A DNA stretch of 64,000 nucleotides from Pontibacter coccineus (GCF_030546575.1 NZ_JAUOTN010000005.1:124001-188000); one strand, 5' to 3'. Positions 26,318 to 35,853 are shown, counted from the first letter of the stretch. Notes: a model not told the origin generated them from the letters alone. Made by a program: numbers and translations.

Positions 26318-28315
26318 TTACCTCACTACTTCCACCCACCCTTTGTATACCTGCTGGGTCTGTCCGCTTTTGATGTGGTAATAGTACATGCCGCTTCCCG
26401 GTCCGGCCCATTTGTTGTCGTAGGAGTTGCGCTTGTACACACTAACCCCCCAGCGGTTAAAAATTTCAATTTCAACCTGATCTATGTTGATGCCCTGCAA
26501 CACAAACGTATCGTTTTTGCCGTCCCCGTTGGGTGTGATGATGTTAGGGATCACAGGACATTCCTCGCTGATAACGTTCACCTCGCGGGTATAGGTACAG
26601 CCGTTCACAGTAATGGCAACACTCAGTTTGGTAGGAGCCGTTACAACGACCATCGGGCTGGTATGTCCTGTGCTCCACAGGTAAGTGGCATCTGGCGTCA
26701 GGGCGTCCACGTTGATCCGCTCACCGTAGCAGGCGTTCAGTTGCAGAGGGAGGGTAAAATCTGGCTGTGGCTTTACTGTAACAGTTACTTCATCCCGGGT
26801 AGTGCAGCCGTTGGTGTTCGTCACCTCTACCCAGTATTTCCCGGAAGTTTTAACTTCGAGGCTACTGCTAATGGCGCCTGTACTCCATTTATAAGTGTAG
26901 TTGCCAGCGGGAGCTACAAGCATGGTTCGCTCGCCACTACAAAGCGTACGATCCGGGCCTAAGTCAACAACAGGGTAGGGCATTTCACTTACCGTCACCC
27001 GATCTGTAAAGGTACAGCCATCCAGGGATACGGTTACACTGTATTCCCCCGGTTGGCTCACCATAATGCTCTTGCTTGTTTCACCTGTGCTCCAAAGCAC
27101 ATTGCCGGTCGTGTTAATTTGCAACGTCGCTTTTCGTCCAATGCAGAAGTCGCCGCTACTATGAATGCGGGGTGCTTGTGTTCCTGACGTGTTGTAAGCG
27201 AACTCCGCCTGTTTGGCCATCCCTGTATAGCGCAGCGGTTCGATTGCGGGTACTGTTTTGATTAAATCCCATTGGCTCGTTGCATTATCGGCTCGATGAT
27301 ATAAACTCTGCTTACATAATGTATTTGGGGTATAATATTGGATGTGGTGAGCCGACTGTGGAGTGCCTACCTGAAATATACCAAAGTAGCTGTTTACCTG
27401 CGCCGGATCGGCTATACCTGCAGTTGTGTTGGGCTTTGCATCCACATAGTAAATGTGAAAGCCCTGCGTGGTGCGATTCAGGTCGGAAGCATAAAAGCTA
27501 AAGCCCTTTTCCTGCATGTGCATCGCTACCGTGGAGTTCTGATCAGGAATGTGATAGTTAGGCAAGCTTTTGTCACCAATTGGTGCGCTGGATGTTACCC
27601 AGGCGGTCGACGGATTCATATTGCGAAAGCCACCGTCGGTTTTCTGAGTACTCAGGTCTTTCACGGTACTCCCGCCTGAATTGTCGAAATTGAAGTAGGC
27701 AACTAAGTCTGGTATTTCCTGAGGGTTTGAAATTTTAGAGCACATCAGACGACGGATTTCCTCTACCGGCAAGAACTTTTTCCAGATCCTCACTTCATCA
27801 ATCTCTCCGACGAAATTTTCGCTATCAGCCAAATAGTCTTTGCCAATTGCCAACGGAGCCGTGTTGGTCAGGTCAGTAGATGCATAGCCAGTGTGGGATT
27901 CGTTTTTCAGGATGCCATCGACAAAAATCCGCCAGGCACCATTGTAACTGACACCTGTCAGGTGGTGCCATTGGCCGTCGTTTACCAATTCAGCTGTATA
28001 GCCCGAATTCCGGTAGTGCCCGGACCCATCACGGCCGGCAAAAGCTGCCTTCCCGTCCTTTATGATCAAATGATAGCCTCGTTCACCACCATACCGATCG
28101 TATTTGCCGACTACCCAATGATACTTGAAAGAGGTGGTTTTAACCCACGCTTCCACCGTTATCGTGTTGGTAATGCCCCGGTTCGATGTGCCGCAGACCA
28201 TATGATCATCCCTGCCATCCAATTTTAAAGCATTGCCCGGCCCCTGTGCGCTCAGTAGTGTATTGCAGGCAAATAGTAAGAGAAAAGCCAGGCTAACGTG
28301 TAAAGGTGTTTTCAA
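26318..28315 (-). CDS. LamG-domain protein with type B T9SS sorting domain
   Basis: A 665-residue secreted protein with a signal peptide (residues 1-23, ending LLSAQ). Residues about 25-205 form a LamG/concanavalin-like jelly roll (for example ITVEAWVKT and GRDDHM). Residues about 400-570 hold three Ig/PKD-like repeats, each with a WSTG turn. Residues 588-665 are the CHU_C (gliding motility-associated C-terminal) domain starting VIPNIITPNGDGKND and ending GWVEVVR, the signal for type IX secretion of type B cargo. It sits in the pse glycan block, so it may be an adhesin or a carrier of that glycan (inference). Confidence 0.9.
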   Translation of the reverse strand: MKTPLHVSLAFLLLFACNTLLSAQGPGNALKLDGRDDHMVCGTSNRGITNTITVEAWVKTTSFKYHWVVGKYDRYGGERGYHLIIKDGKAAFAGRDGSGHYRNSGYTAELVNDGQWHHLTGVSYNGAWRIFVDGILKNESHTGYASTDLTNTAPLAIGKDYLADSENFVGEIDEVRIWKKFLPVEEIRRLMCSKISNPQEIPDLVAYFNFDNSGGSTVKDLSTQKTDGGFRNMNPSTAWVTSSAPIGDKSLPNYHIPDQNSTVAMHMQEKGFSFYASDLNRTTQGFHIYYVDAKPNTTAGIADPAQVNSYFGIFQVGTPQSAHHIQYYTPNTLCKQSLYHRADNATSQWDLIKTVPAIEPLRYTGMAKQAEFAYNTSGTQAPRIHSSGDFCIGRKATLQINTTGNVLWSTGETSKSIMVSQPGEYSVTVSLDGCTFTDRVTVSEMPYPVVDLGPDRTLCSGERTMLVAPAGNYTYKWSTGAISSSLEVKTSGKYWVEVTNTNGCTTRDEVTVTVKPQPDFTLPLQLNACYGERINVDALTPDATYLWSTGHTSPMVVVTAPTKLSVAITVNGCTYTREVNVISEECPVIPNIITPNGDGKNDTFVLQGINIDQVEIEIFNRWGVSVYKRNSYDNKWAGPGSGMYYYHIKSGQTQQVYKGWVEVVR

Positions 28316-28363
28316 ACGCGACGTGTTTTTGGGGAGAAATATTCAAGAGACTGAATATAAACA

Positions 28364-29650
28364 TTATTTGCTATGATTCGCCAGCATCGCCCTTGCAAAA
28401 TCGCTTGCCAGCGCACTGCTCTCGCCGTCATAGGGCGTACCTACCGTTGCATTATAGTATTGGGCCCGCAGGTACACCTCGGGCTTTTGCTGTATACCCT
28501 GCTCGAGCATCGGCTTAAGTGCGGGGTAAGAGGCGGCCTCTTCCACGAGTCCGTGTGCTACATAGCCATAATAGTCGTGCAGTTCTTCCCTAGGATTGAA
28601 GTTAAAGTAAACCGACCACACATTCAGCAGCACTGCCTCCAGGTGAATGCCGGAGTTACCGCTTATAAGCATATCCAGCTCGCGGAGATACTCAAAAACG
28701 GACTGCCGTCGTGCGTCGGAAAGGCTGATGTTCGGGCTGATGCCGGTGGCAGAGGTATAGCTGCGCTTGTCGCGGGGGTGGGGGCGCAGCAGGATGTGCA
28801 GCTGTGGGAAATCCCGGCTGATGTGGCGAAGCAACTGCTCCACTTCTTCCACCCGGTCCATCAGATTGCAAGCTATACCGAGTGTCTGCACCTGTTGGTT
28901 CCTGTTGCGGAGTGGCACAAACTGATCAGCTTTCGGCATGCCGATAAACTCCACCTGGCCGTGCACCGGACCGCACTGCCTGTACTTGTCCAGCGAGTCC
29001 TGTCCCTCAAGCAGGTTCAGGTCAAAAGCCAGGGGCGGGAATAAGTTGCTCACGCTGGCGTGTTGCACATAAACGGTTTTTATCCCCAGCTCTTTTGCCG
29101 CCAGCAGCATGGCGCGGGCATCGGCGTTGTGGTCGTTGGCAAACACGATGGCCTGCGGACGGTACTTTTTGAGCTTCTGCAGGTATACCTCGTAAAAGCC
29201 GATGGCATCGTAAAGCAAATCCACGAAGCGTAGTGTGCTGTATTTGCGATGCGAGAGAAACTGAAAGAAAAGCGGCAGAAATTTGTAGTAGAAGAACAGC
29301 TTTTTTCGAAGCGAAAGCCGCGCTACCTGCTGGTTATACCTGCCAATGGCCTTGCTCTGACCGGCCACCATCACGGCGTCAGGTATAGCCTCTTGCAAAA
29401 AATGCAGACTGTCGTAGTTGTTCTGACTGACCACATACAGCCACACCTTACCCCGCAGTCGCTCCGGCTGCTCCACTGACTGAAACAGATTACCAAACAG
29501 CCGCATCAGGGTATAGCCGGCCATGCGTAGCAGTCGCATGGCGGGATTAGACGGTGAAGCTGCATTCTTGGCGCTTTCCGGTAGTCGGTAGAAACCCTCG
29601 GAGAAGTGCAGGTATAGGATGTTGCGGTAAAGCGTATACCAGTCTTTCAT
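28364..29650 (-). CDS. GT-B glycosyltransferase-like protein of glycan cluster
   Basis: A 428-residue cytoplasmic protein of unassigned family. The middle part reads IVFANDHNADARAMLLAAKELGIKT and the later part LHILLRPHPRDKRSY with GNSGIHLEAVL; this His-Pro-Arg loop and the terminal GxSGxxxEA region resemble CDP-glycerol/polysialyl- or surface-carbohydrate GT-B transferases. It lies directly downstream of pseI (3 bases between), so it is co-expressed with nonulosonic-acid synthesis. The simplest reading is the transferase that uses the CMP-sugar, but this is by position. Confidence 0.72.
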   Translation of the reverse strand: MKDWYTLYRNILYLHFSEGFYRLPESAKNAASPSNPAMRLLRMAGYTLMRLFGNLFQSVEQPERLRGKVWLYVVSQNNYDSLHFLQEAIPDAVMVAGQSKAIGRYNQQVARLSLRKKLFFYYKFLPLFFQFLSHRKYSTLRFVDLLYDAIGFYEVYLQKLKKYRPQAIVFANDHNADARAMLLAAKELGIKTVYVQHASVSNLFPPLAFDLNLLEGQDSLDKYRQCGPVHGQVEFIGMPKADQFVPLRNRNQQVQTLGIACNLMDRVEEVEQLLRHISRDFPQLHILLRPHPRDKRSYTSATGISPNISLSDARRQSVFEYLRELDMLISGNSGIHLEAVLLNVWSVYFNFNPREELHDYYGYVAHGLVEEAASYPALKPMLEQGIQQKPEVYLRAQYYNATVGTPYDGESSALASDFARAMLANHSK

Positions 29651-29653
29651 GCG

Positions 29654-30697
29654 CTACACCATGTCCCAGCTAAGCGGTGTGCCCGCTTTGATTTCCTGCG
29701 CGGCGTTTTTGCCCAGAAGTTCGTCATAATGTTTCGGCGCCAAACCAAGACCTGGACGGATCACGCGGATGTTCTCCTTTGTAAACGCTTCTCCTGCTTT
29801 GATGTCCTGGCTGGCATAAATGGAACGTTTGAAGAGACGGCTTTTTTCCTCGGCCCGCTGTACGCCGTACTGCACATGCCCCAGCGCCAGCCAGGCCCTT
29901 TCCGACTCCATCACCAGCGATTGCAGTTCGGCAGGCTCCAGCGAAAAGGCCGAGTCCACACCACCGTCGGCGCGGCTGAGGGTAAAGTGCTTCTCGATGA
30001 CTGTGGCGCCCAGGGCCACGGCAGCCACTGAAGCCCCAACCCCCATGGTATGGTCCGAGAGACCCACCTGCACGTCGTACAAGGCGCTTAGGTGCGGGAT
30101 GGTGCGCAGGTTGGTGTTCTCCGGCGTGGCCGGATAGGTGGACGTGCACTTGAGCAGGATTAGTTCCAGGCAGCCGTCTTCGCACAGCACCTGCACGGCT
30201 TCGGCCACTTCCTGCACGGTCGCAGCGCCGGTGCTCATGATCACAGGTTTGCCGGTAGACGCCACTTTGCGCAGGAGCGGGTGGTCTGTGTTCTCAAACG
30301 AGGCGATTTTGTAGGCCGGGGCATCCAGGCTCTCCAGAAAGTCAACCGCCGACTCGTCGAAAGGGGAGGAGAAGGCGATGATGCCACGCTCCCTTGCCCG
30401 CTCAAAAATAGGCTGGTGCCACTCCCAGGGGGTATAGGCTTCCTTGTAGAGGTCATACAGTTCACGGCCTTTCCAGAGCGAACCCTCGTCCTCGATGGTG
30501 AGGGCGCCGGGCAGCGTCATGGTGTCGGCCGTGTAGGTCTGCAGCTTGATGGCGTCGGCACCCGCATCAGCGGCAGCGTCCACGATGGCCAGCGCCCGCT
30601 CCAGCGACTGGTTGTGGTTGCCCGACATCTCAGCGATGATAAAGGGCTTATGGGAAGGGCCGATCAGACGGCCGGCAATACTGATATCATTGATCAT
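29654..30697 (-). CDS. pseI: Pseudaminic acid synthase (NeuB/PseI family)
   Basis: Condenses the 6-deoxy-2,4-diacetamido-altrose sugar with phosphoenolpyruvate to form pseudaminic acid. It has 347 residues when started at the ATG at 30697; the frame is open upstream to 30802 but without family sequence. The N-terminal NeuB barrel reads PFIIAEMSGNHNQSLERA (18-35) and GADAIKLQTYTADTM, with KCTSTYP and the GLSDHT segment near the middle. The C-terminal SAF (antifreeze-like) domain covers about 285-347. The assignment to PseI over NeuB or LegI rests on the motif and on pseB and pseC in the same cluster. Confidence 0.9.
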   Translation of the reverse strand: MINDISIAGRLIGPSHKPFIIAEMSGNHNQSLERALAIVDAAADAGADAIKLQTYTADTMTLPGALTIEDEGSLWKGRELYDLYKEAYTPWEWHQPIFERARERGIIAFSSPFDESAVDFLESLDAPAYKIASFENTDHPLLRKVASTGKPVIMSTGAATVQEVAEAVQVLCEDGCLELILLKCTSTYPATPENTNLRTIPHLSALYDVQVGLSDHTMGVGASVAAVALGATVIEKHFTLSRADGGVDSAFSLEPAELQSLVMESERAWLALGHVQYGVQRAEEKSRLFKRSIYASQDIKAGEAFTKENIRVIRPGLGLAPKHYDELLGKNAAQEIKAGTPLSWDMV

Positions 30698-30713
30698 GGT
30701 TTCTGTTTCTAAA

Positions 30714-32198
30714 CTATGCGCTGGCTGTTGGCTGCCAGACAAATCGGAATGCCTTCGGGTGTGCCGGATCTGCTTCTCCGTACGCAAAACCGGCTTTCTC
30801 AAATGACCGCACAGAGGCTTTGTTCTGCTGCTCTACCAGTCCTTCCACGAGCTGCACATCAGGTCGGTCATGCAGCAATTGCTGAATACCTTTCAGCAGT
30901 ACGGTATGGCCCAGCCCTTTGCCGCGGTAGTCGGCCCCAATCAGGTAACTGATCGTAGCCGTGCTGCCGTGAATGTCGAAGCGGATGTGGGCGGCCGGCT
31001 CTCCATCGGCCTCAGCAAGATAGAGCATGGCGTCGGGGTTGTCAAGTTTGGACTGAAACCAGCGGGTATGGTTCTCCAGCAGAATCGGCTCTGGGTTGAA
31101 AGAATGACGGCGCACCTCCGGGTCATTGGCCCAGTCAAATAGCAGGTGCAGGTCCTGAGGTATAGCTTTCCGGAGATTCAGGTTAGCGGCAAGACTCAAT
31201 CTTCTGAATATGTCCAGCAACCGCTCACCGCTTTTGCCATCAAAATATTGACGCTGTGTTTTAAGCTGCGCTGCAAAACTTGCTTCTTTTATACCTTGTG
31301 GCAGTGCTTGTGTAAGGCTGCTGTAGTCCTGGGCTATACCTGCTGTGGTCAGAAATTGGTGCATACCTGCCTGGTTGTCGGCAGTTTGCTTTACAAACAA
31401 AATGCCTCCCACAGCGGCGTATTCATAAGAGATGCCGCTGGCCGAGGTGATGGCCGCAGGGCATTTGGTCATCAGCCGACGCATGCTTTCGGCAGAAAGG
31501 TCGTGATGAAGCGTGGCCTGCGACAGCTTCTTTAAGTGCTGCTTTAAATCCTGAACATGCTTGTAGGCGCTTCCCACCACCACTTTAATGTACTTAACTG
31601 CAGGTATAGCCTGTAGTATTTCCAATGCCTGCAGGGTGTGGTTATCAGGGTCTGCGCCTCCCATGCAGACCAGCACACGCAGTCCACCTTCGGGTGCGGT
31701 GCGGGCAGCTTTGGCGGCTTTCAGGAAGGCCGGTCGGAGCAGCGCATAGTGCGGACCGAGCAGCAGACGGGTATAGGATGCCGTATCGTATAGTTCAGGA
31801 GAAACCCCACCTGCCTGGTTGATGACCACATCGGCCACAAAATGATAGGCATGGATATCGTCGATGCAAATGAGCGCGGCTCCTCGGGCCTTGATGTTCT
31901 GTTGATATGCGGTGCCGAAGGTATAGCCATCCAATACCACGATCTCTTCGGTTGAGACATACGCATCCAGTTCATGCACAAAGCGGCTTGCCTCCGCATC
32001 GGCGGGCGGGAGCACGATGATGCCGTCGCATACTTCCCGTATCCGTTCCTGTAAAGCCAGGTCGGGCGACTGAATAGCGAACACGCACTCAAACTCCTGG
32101 CGCAGCATGTGCGCCAGCGCCAGCGAGCGCGTCACGTGGCCCAGTCCGATGCGGCTGTTCCCATCTGCCCTGAAAATGATGCGTGTCTTCCTGTTCAT
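30714..32198 (-). CDS. pseG: PseG hydrolase fused to a GNAT acetyltransferase (PseG-PseH fusion)
   Basis: A 494-residue fusion. Residues 1 to about 335 are the PseG UDP-sugar hydrolase, a GT-B-like fold with the opening FRADGNSRIGLGHVTR (9-24), whose His21 is the likely catalytic base. Residues about 340-490 are a GNAT N-acetyltransferase with the acetyl-CoA loop YRGKGLG (424-430), matching PseH, which acetylates the 4-amino group. In Campylobacter and Helicobacter these steps are separate proteins. A 16-base gap separates it from pseI and one base from the upstream gene, so all are co-transcribed. The hydrolase assignment is firm, that of the GNAT domain good. Confidence 0.9.
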   Translation of the reverse strand: MNRKTRIIFRADGNSRIGLGHVTRSLALAHMLRQEFECVFAIQSPDLALQERIREVCDGIIVLPPADAEASRFVHELDAYVSTEEIVVLDGYTFGTAYQQNIKARGAALICIDDIHAYHFVADVVINQAGGVSPELYDTASYTRLLLGPHYALLRPAFLKAAKAARTAPEGGLRVLVCMGGADPDNHTLQALEILQAIPAVKYIKVVVGSAYKHVQDLKQHLKKLSQATLHHDLSAESMRRLMTKCPAAITSASGISYEYAAVGGILFVKQTADNQAGMHQFLTTAGIAQDYSSLTQALPQGIKEASFAAQLKTQRQYFDGKSGERLLDIFRRLSLAANLNLRKAIPQDLHLLFDWANDPEVRRHSFNPEPILLENHTRWFQSKLDNPDAMLYLAEADGEPAAHIRFDIHGSTATISYLIGADYRGKGLGHTVLLKGIQQLLHDRPDVQLVEGLVEQQNKASVRSFEKAGFAYGEADPAHPKAFRFVWQPTASA

Positions 32199-32199
32199 G

Positions 32200-33009
32200 C
32201 TAACCTAATTTTAAGAGTGCCCTGGTAAGCCCACCGGCTTGCAGCAATTTTCGGGCCGCTGCCAATTCCTCCTCTTCGCTTACGAAAACCTGCCGCTGCG
32301 AATTGACCGTGTTGATTTCCTGCAGCCAGGGCTGTTCGTGCAGCAACTGGCCAATCGCCTCGTGCGTTACCGGCTGATCCGGTTTCCAGAGCCGCTCAAA
32401 AAGCAGGGCAGCCAACGCATAGTCGGTCGGGTAGTCTACGGTTAAACGCAGCTGACTGATGGGCGAATCAAATGGCAGGGTCTGGGTCTTAAAGCCCGAT
32501 TCCCTTCTGATAAAGGGCGTCACATGTTCCCGATCAGCGGCTGCCGTGGCTTGGGAAGCGGCTGTTTCCAGCGCCTGACGGGTAAATGCCTCCACATTGG
32601 TGCCCAGGGGCAGACCAGTGGTGATCATATAATCCGAACCTGTATTAAGTAGCTGCGCCACCGCCTGATCAATCGTTTCCGGCATCACGAAGGGGTTGTC
32701 GCCGGTGAGCCGCACGATCACATCCAGTTCGTAGGTATAGGCCGCCTGCCGGAAGCGCTCCAGCACATCATCGGTTGAGCCGCGCAGGCAGGGAATATCT
32801 GTAGTGTTGCAGAAAGCTTCGATGGCATCATCCACGGAGCGTGTGGTAGTGGCGATGATGGTTTGGTGCAAGGACTTTGCAGAACGGGCATTCGTCACCA
32901 CATGCTCCAACAAACTGGCGTTTCCGCTGAAAGGCAGCGGTAGCAGGGCCTTGCCCGGCAGTCGCTCCGAACCCAGGCGCACCTGTATGATGGCACCGAC
33001 CTTTACCAT
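32200..33009 (-). CDS. SpsF-like cytidylyltransferase, likely pseudaminate CMP-activating enzyme
   Basis: A 269-residue nucleotidyltransferase with a Rossmann-like core. The opening AIIQVRLGSERLPGKALLPL has the RxGSxRLPGK motif of the SpsF family, not the PARGGSKRIP form of classical PseF/NeuA. RLTGDNPFV (about 99-107) is the metal/sugar loop. Position between pseG and the SDR suggests it makes CMP-pseudaminic acid. It overlaps the upstream SDR stop by 7 bases (33003-33009). An alternative is a cytidylyl- or glycosyltransferase for another sugar in the glycan. Confidence 0.78.
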   Translation of the reverse strand: MVKVGAIIQVRLGSERLPGKALLPLPFSGNASLLEHVVTNARSAKSLHQTIIATTTRSVDDAIEAFCNTTDIPCLRGSTDDVLERFRQAAYTYELDVIVRLTGDNPFVMPETIDQAVAQLLNTGSDYMITTGLPLGTNVEAFTRQALETAASQATAAADREHVTPFIRRESGFKTQTLPFDSPISQLRLTVDYPTDYALAALLFERLWKPDQPVTHEAIGQLLHEQPWLQEINTVNSQRQVFVSEEEELAAARKLLQAGGLTRALLKLG

Positions 33010-33791
33010 GCCGTCCAGCCTCCGTCCAGCACCATGTTCTGACCCGTCATAAAGGCCGAGGCGTCCGAAGCCAGGTATACGAAGGCGCCCTTCAGGTCGT
33101 CGGGCTCGCCAATGCGACCAAGCGGGTTCTTCTTTTTGAGTTGCTCCACAAAGGCCTCGTCTTGTTGCACCTGCTCGCTGGGAAAAGGCCCCGGCGTGAC
33201 AGCGTTGACGGTGATGTTGTGCTTGCCCAGGTAGCAGGCGAAGTAGCGCGTGAGCTGCAGCACGCCTGCCTTAGCGGCGCCGTAGTGCGGCGGATTCAGG
33301 AAAGCGGGGCTCTCGTCGTAAATGCTGAAATCGGGGGAGACCATGCCGTACATGGAGGACACGTTGATGATGCGCCCGCCGTGCTGCTTCAGGTGGGGGA
33401 TCGCCTCCCGGATGCAGCGGTACACGCTGCTGAGGTTGCCGTCTATGCCGTAGGACCATTCCTCGTCCGTAAGCTGCTCCGGCTGCTGCCCCTTGGAGTA
33501 AAAGGCGTTGTTGACCAGCACGTCCAGGCGGCCCTGCTCACGCTGCACCTGCTCAAAGGCTGCCGCAACGGTTTTCGTGTCAGAAATGTCGCAGTAAAGG
33601 AAGGAGAGGTTCAGGTTGGGCTGCTCGCTGAAAGCCTCCTGGAATTTGTCCTCGCTCCGGCCCAGCACATAGACGGTGGCACCTGCCTCGGCCAACCCCC
33701 GGCTGATGGCGGTGCCCAGGTGGCCGTAACCGCCGGTAACGAGGGCTACTTTGCCGGTCAGTGAAAATAGGTCAGTCAGACTTTTGCTCAT
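33003..33791 (-). CDS. SDR-family oxidoreductase in pse cluster
   Basis: A 262-residue classical SDR starting at the ATG at 33791 (frame open farther up to 33977 without family sequence). Motifs: TGGYGHLG (19-26), VNNA (93-96), S145-S146, Y170 and K174. The body resembles gluconate-5-dehydrogenase-like sugar reductases. It is fused in translation: it overlaps the cytidylyltransferase by 7 bases and the upstream aldo/keto reductase by 4 (ATGA). No SDR is needed in the standard pseudaminic acid pathway, so it probably tailors the sugar or a precursor. Confidence 0.88.
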   Translation of the reverse strand: MSKSLTDLFSLTGKVALVTGGYGHLGTAISRGLAEAGATVYVLGRSEDKFQEAFSEQPNLNLSFLYCDISDTKTVAAAFEQVQREQGRLDVLVNNAFYSKGQQPEQLTDEEWSYGIDGNLSSVYRCIREAIPHLKQHGGRIINVSSMYGMVSPDFSIYDESPAFLNPPHYGAAKAGVLQLTRYFACYLGKHNITVNAVTPGPFPSEQVQQDEAFVEQLKKKNPLGRIGEPDDLKGAFVYLASDASAFMTGQNMVLDGGWTAW

Positions 33792-34687
33792 CGTGCGGGC
33801 CACTTGTAGGGTAAGAGTATCGTTTCGTTTTCTTCTTTCAGTTCCAGCAGCTCGGTATACAGCGCCTGAGGCAGCACCGTGCCGCTGTAGCGGATGTTCT
33901 CCTGCAGGGTCTGCAGGCTCTCTACACCGATCACCACTCTGGAAATATAGGGATTTGCCATCGCAAAACCCAGGCAAACCGCCCCAATCGGGAGTTGATT
34001 GGAATTGGCCAGCTGTCGCAGCCGCTCCAGTTTGGGCACTGCCTCCTGCAGGTATAGCGGCAATTGGTCCGGCTGCATAAAGTACAGCCCCTGCAGGTAT
34101 ACGGAGCGGATGTGCGTTTCAATGCCCCGGCTGCTGAGTTCGGGCAACAGCTCTTCAAAACGCCTGTCGAAGAGGCTGTAGGGGAACTGCACCAGGTCGA
34201 TCGACGCCTCCTGCTGCAGCAGTTCCTCCGCTTCCGCCGGATGGTAAAGCGATATGCCAACCTTCTCCACTTGGCCGGATGATTTCAGCTTCAGCAGCTC
34301 ATCCAGGATGCCCGGCCTGCTGCTATAACTTGCATAGCTGTGCAGCAGATAGCCATGGATTTTGTCAACCTGCAGCCGTTCCAGCGATTCGCGGAATGCC
34401 TGCACGATAGGTTTGTCGGGCTGGTTGGGCAGGTACTTGGAAATGATGCGGTGCTCGCCTGGCAGCGTGCTCAGGACATTACCCAGGCATGTCTCGCTGT
34501 TGCCGTAGGCCGCCGCCGTGTCCAGGGTGTCTATACCTGCCTTCGCTGCTTCGGATAGTATAGCTGCCACCTCGGCCTCCGGAATCTGGCCGCGTTGGTT
34601 GCTGATGCCGTAGGGGAGACCGAATTGGGCTGTGCCCAGGATCAGTCGCTGTGCCGATGAATGGTTTTCCAAACTCAAGCTTTGCAA
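33788..34687 (-). CDS. Aldo/keto reductase in pse cluster
   Basis: A 299-residue aldo/keto reductase (NADPH-dependent TIM barrel). The catalytic set is visible: D56 and Y61 in DTAAAYGNSE, K84 in ISKYLP and H116 in YLLHSY. It overlaps the pseC end by 13 bases and the SDR start by 4 bases (ATGA), so translation is coupled in the order pseC-AKR-SDR. Like the SDR, it is not a step of the textbook pathway and suggests a modified nonulosonate. Substrate is unknown. Confidence 0.88.
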   Translation of the reverse strand: MQSLSLENHSSAQRLILGTAQFGLPYGISNQRGQIPEAEVAAILSEAAKAGIDTLDTAAAYGNSETCLGNVLSTLPGEHRIISKYLPNQPDKPIVQAFRESLERLQVDKIHGYLLHSYASYSSRPGILDELLKLKSSGQVEKVGISLYHPAEAEELLQQEASIDLVQFPYSLFDRRFEELLPELSSRGIETHIRSVYLQGLYFMQPDQLPLYLQEAVPKLERLRQLANSNQLPIGAVCLGFAMANPYISRVVIGVESLQTLQENIRYSGTVLPQALYTELLELKEENETILLPYKWPAR

Positions 34688-35853
34688 AACTCCTTTACTT
34701 TCTCAATCACGTACTGCTGCTCCACGTCCGCCAGGGTCGGGTACATGGGCAGGCTCAGACAAGCCTCGTAGTAGTGCTCCGCTTTCGGGAAGTCGCCTTT
34801 CTTGTGGCCCAGGCTGCGGTAGTAGGGCATGGTGTGGGCCGGGATATAGTGCACCTGCGCAAAGATCTGGTGCTCGCGCAGGAAGTCGTAAAGTCCCTTG
34901 CGGTCGGCCACCTGGATCACGTACAGGTGGTAAGCATGGCCTGTCTCACCGGTGTCGGTCAGGGACGCTGGGTTGGTGCCCAGCACTGCTATACCTGCCG
35001 CGTCTGCGAAAGCCTCGTCGTATACCCTGGCAATCTCCCTTCGACGGGCCATGCCCTCGTCGGCGCGAGCCAGCTGCGTGATGCCCAGGGCACAAAGCAT
35101 GTCGGGGATGCGGTAGTTGTAGCCCAGGGCCTGCATCTCCATGTACCAGCCGCCGTGGTTCTCCTCCAGCAGGTTCGGGTCACGGGTGATGCCGTGGGTG
35201 CGGTATAGCAGTAATTTCTGATAGAGTTCCTCGTCGTTGGTGGTTACCATGCCGCCCTCGCTCGTGGCGATGTGCTTGACGGGGTGGAAGGAGAAGATGG
35301 CCAGCTCGGCAAAGCGCCCATTGCCGCAGAACTGCCGCTCGCCTTGGCTATCGACAAAGTAGCCGCCGGGGGAATGAGCCGCGTCTTCGATGATCCACAT
35401 ACCGTGCTCATCGGCCAGCTCACGCAGCTCTTCCAGGTTCACCGGGTTGCCGGCAAAGTCCACAGGTATGATGCCGCTGTAGTAGCCTTTGGGTTTGCCC
35501 TCCAACATCCGGCGCACCTTCTCGATGTCGATCAAAGCCGTGGCCGGGTCGATGTCAGCAAACTCCACGGTGCCGTCGCAGTAGCGCACGCAGTTGGCCG
35601 AGGCCACAAAGGTGATGGGTGTGGTGATGACGCGGGAGCTCCCGTTCACGCCTAGCGCCATGGCGCACAGGTGCAGGGCGGCCGTGCCGTTGCTCACCGC
35701 CACGGCGTATTTGGCGCCCACATAATTAGCGAAGGCCTGCTCAAACTCAGCCACCTTCGGCCCCTGCGTCAGGAAGTCCGATTGCAGTGTTTCCACCACC
35801 GCCTGTATGTCATCCTCTGTGATGTGCTGGCGACCGTAAGGTATAGGCTTCAT
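34675..35853 (-). CDS. pseC: UDP-4-amino-4,6-dideoxy-N-acetyl-beta-L-altrosamine transaminase
   Basis: PLP aminotransferase of the DegT/DnrJ/EryC1 family that aminates the PseB product at C4. It has 392 residues, as for PseC. The N-terminus MKPIPYGRQHITEDDIQAVVETLQSDFLTQGP is nearly diagnostic; the PLP lysine is K193 in FHPVKHIATSEGG, preceded by EDAAHSPG (156-163). It precedes the AKR, SDR and later pse genes in one overlapping operon. An intergenic stretch of 295 bases separates it from pseB upstream. Confidence 0.93.
   Translation of the reverse strand: MKPIPYGRQHITEDDIQAVVETLQSDFLTQGPKVAEFEQAFANYVGAKYAVAVSNGTAALHLCAMALGVNGSSRVITTPITFVASANCVRYCDGTVEFADIDPATALIDIEKVRRMLEGKPKGYYSGIIPVDFAGNPVNLEELRELADEHGMWIIEDAAHSPGGYFVDSQGERQFCGNGRFAELAIFSFHPVKHIATSEGGMVTTNDEELYQKLLLYRTHGITRDPNLLEENHGGWYMEMQALGYNYRIPDMLCALGITQLARADEGMARRREIARVYDEAFADAAGIAVLGTNPASLTDTGETGHAYHLYVIQVADRKGLYDFLREHQIFAQVHYIPAHTMPYYRSLGHKKGDFPKAEHYYEACLSLPMYPTLADVEQQYVIEKVKEFCKA

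Noticed and set aside
32200..33009. Assigning the cytidylyltransferase firmly as PseF
   Set aside because: The N-terminal motif is of the SpsF type, so only context supports CMP-pseudaminate synthesis; no gene symbol was given.
33792..33977. Longer N-terminus of the pse-cluster SDR
   Set aside because: The extension is the antisense of the aldo/keto reductase and gives no family sequence; the ATG at 33791 fits better and gives an ATGA overlap.
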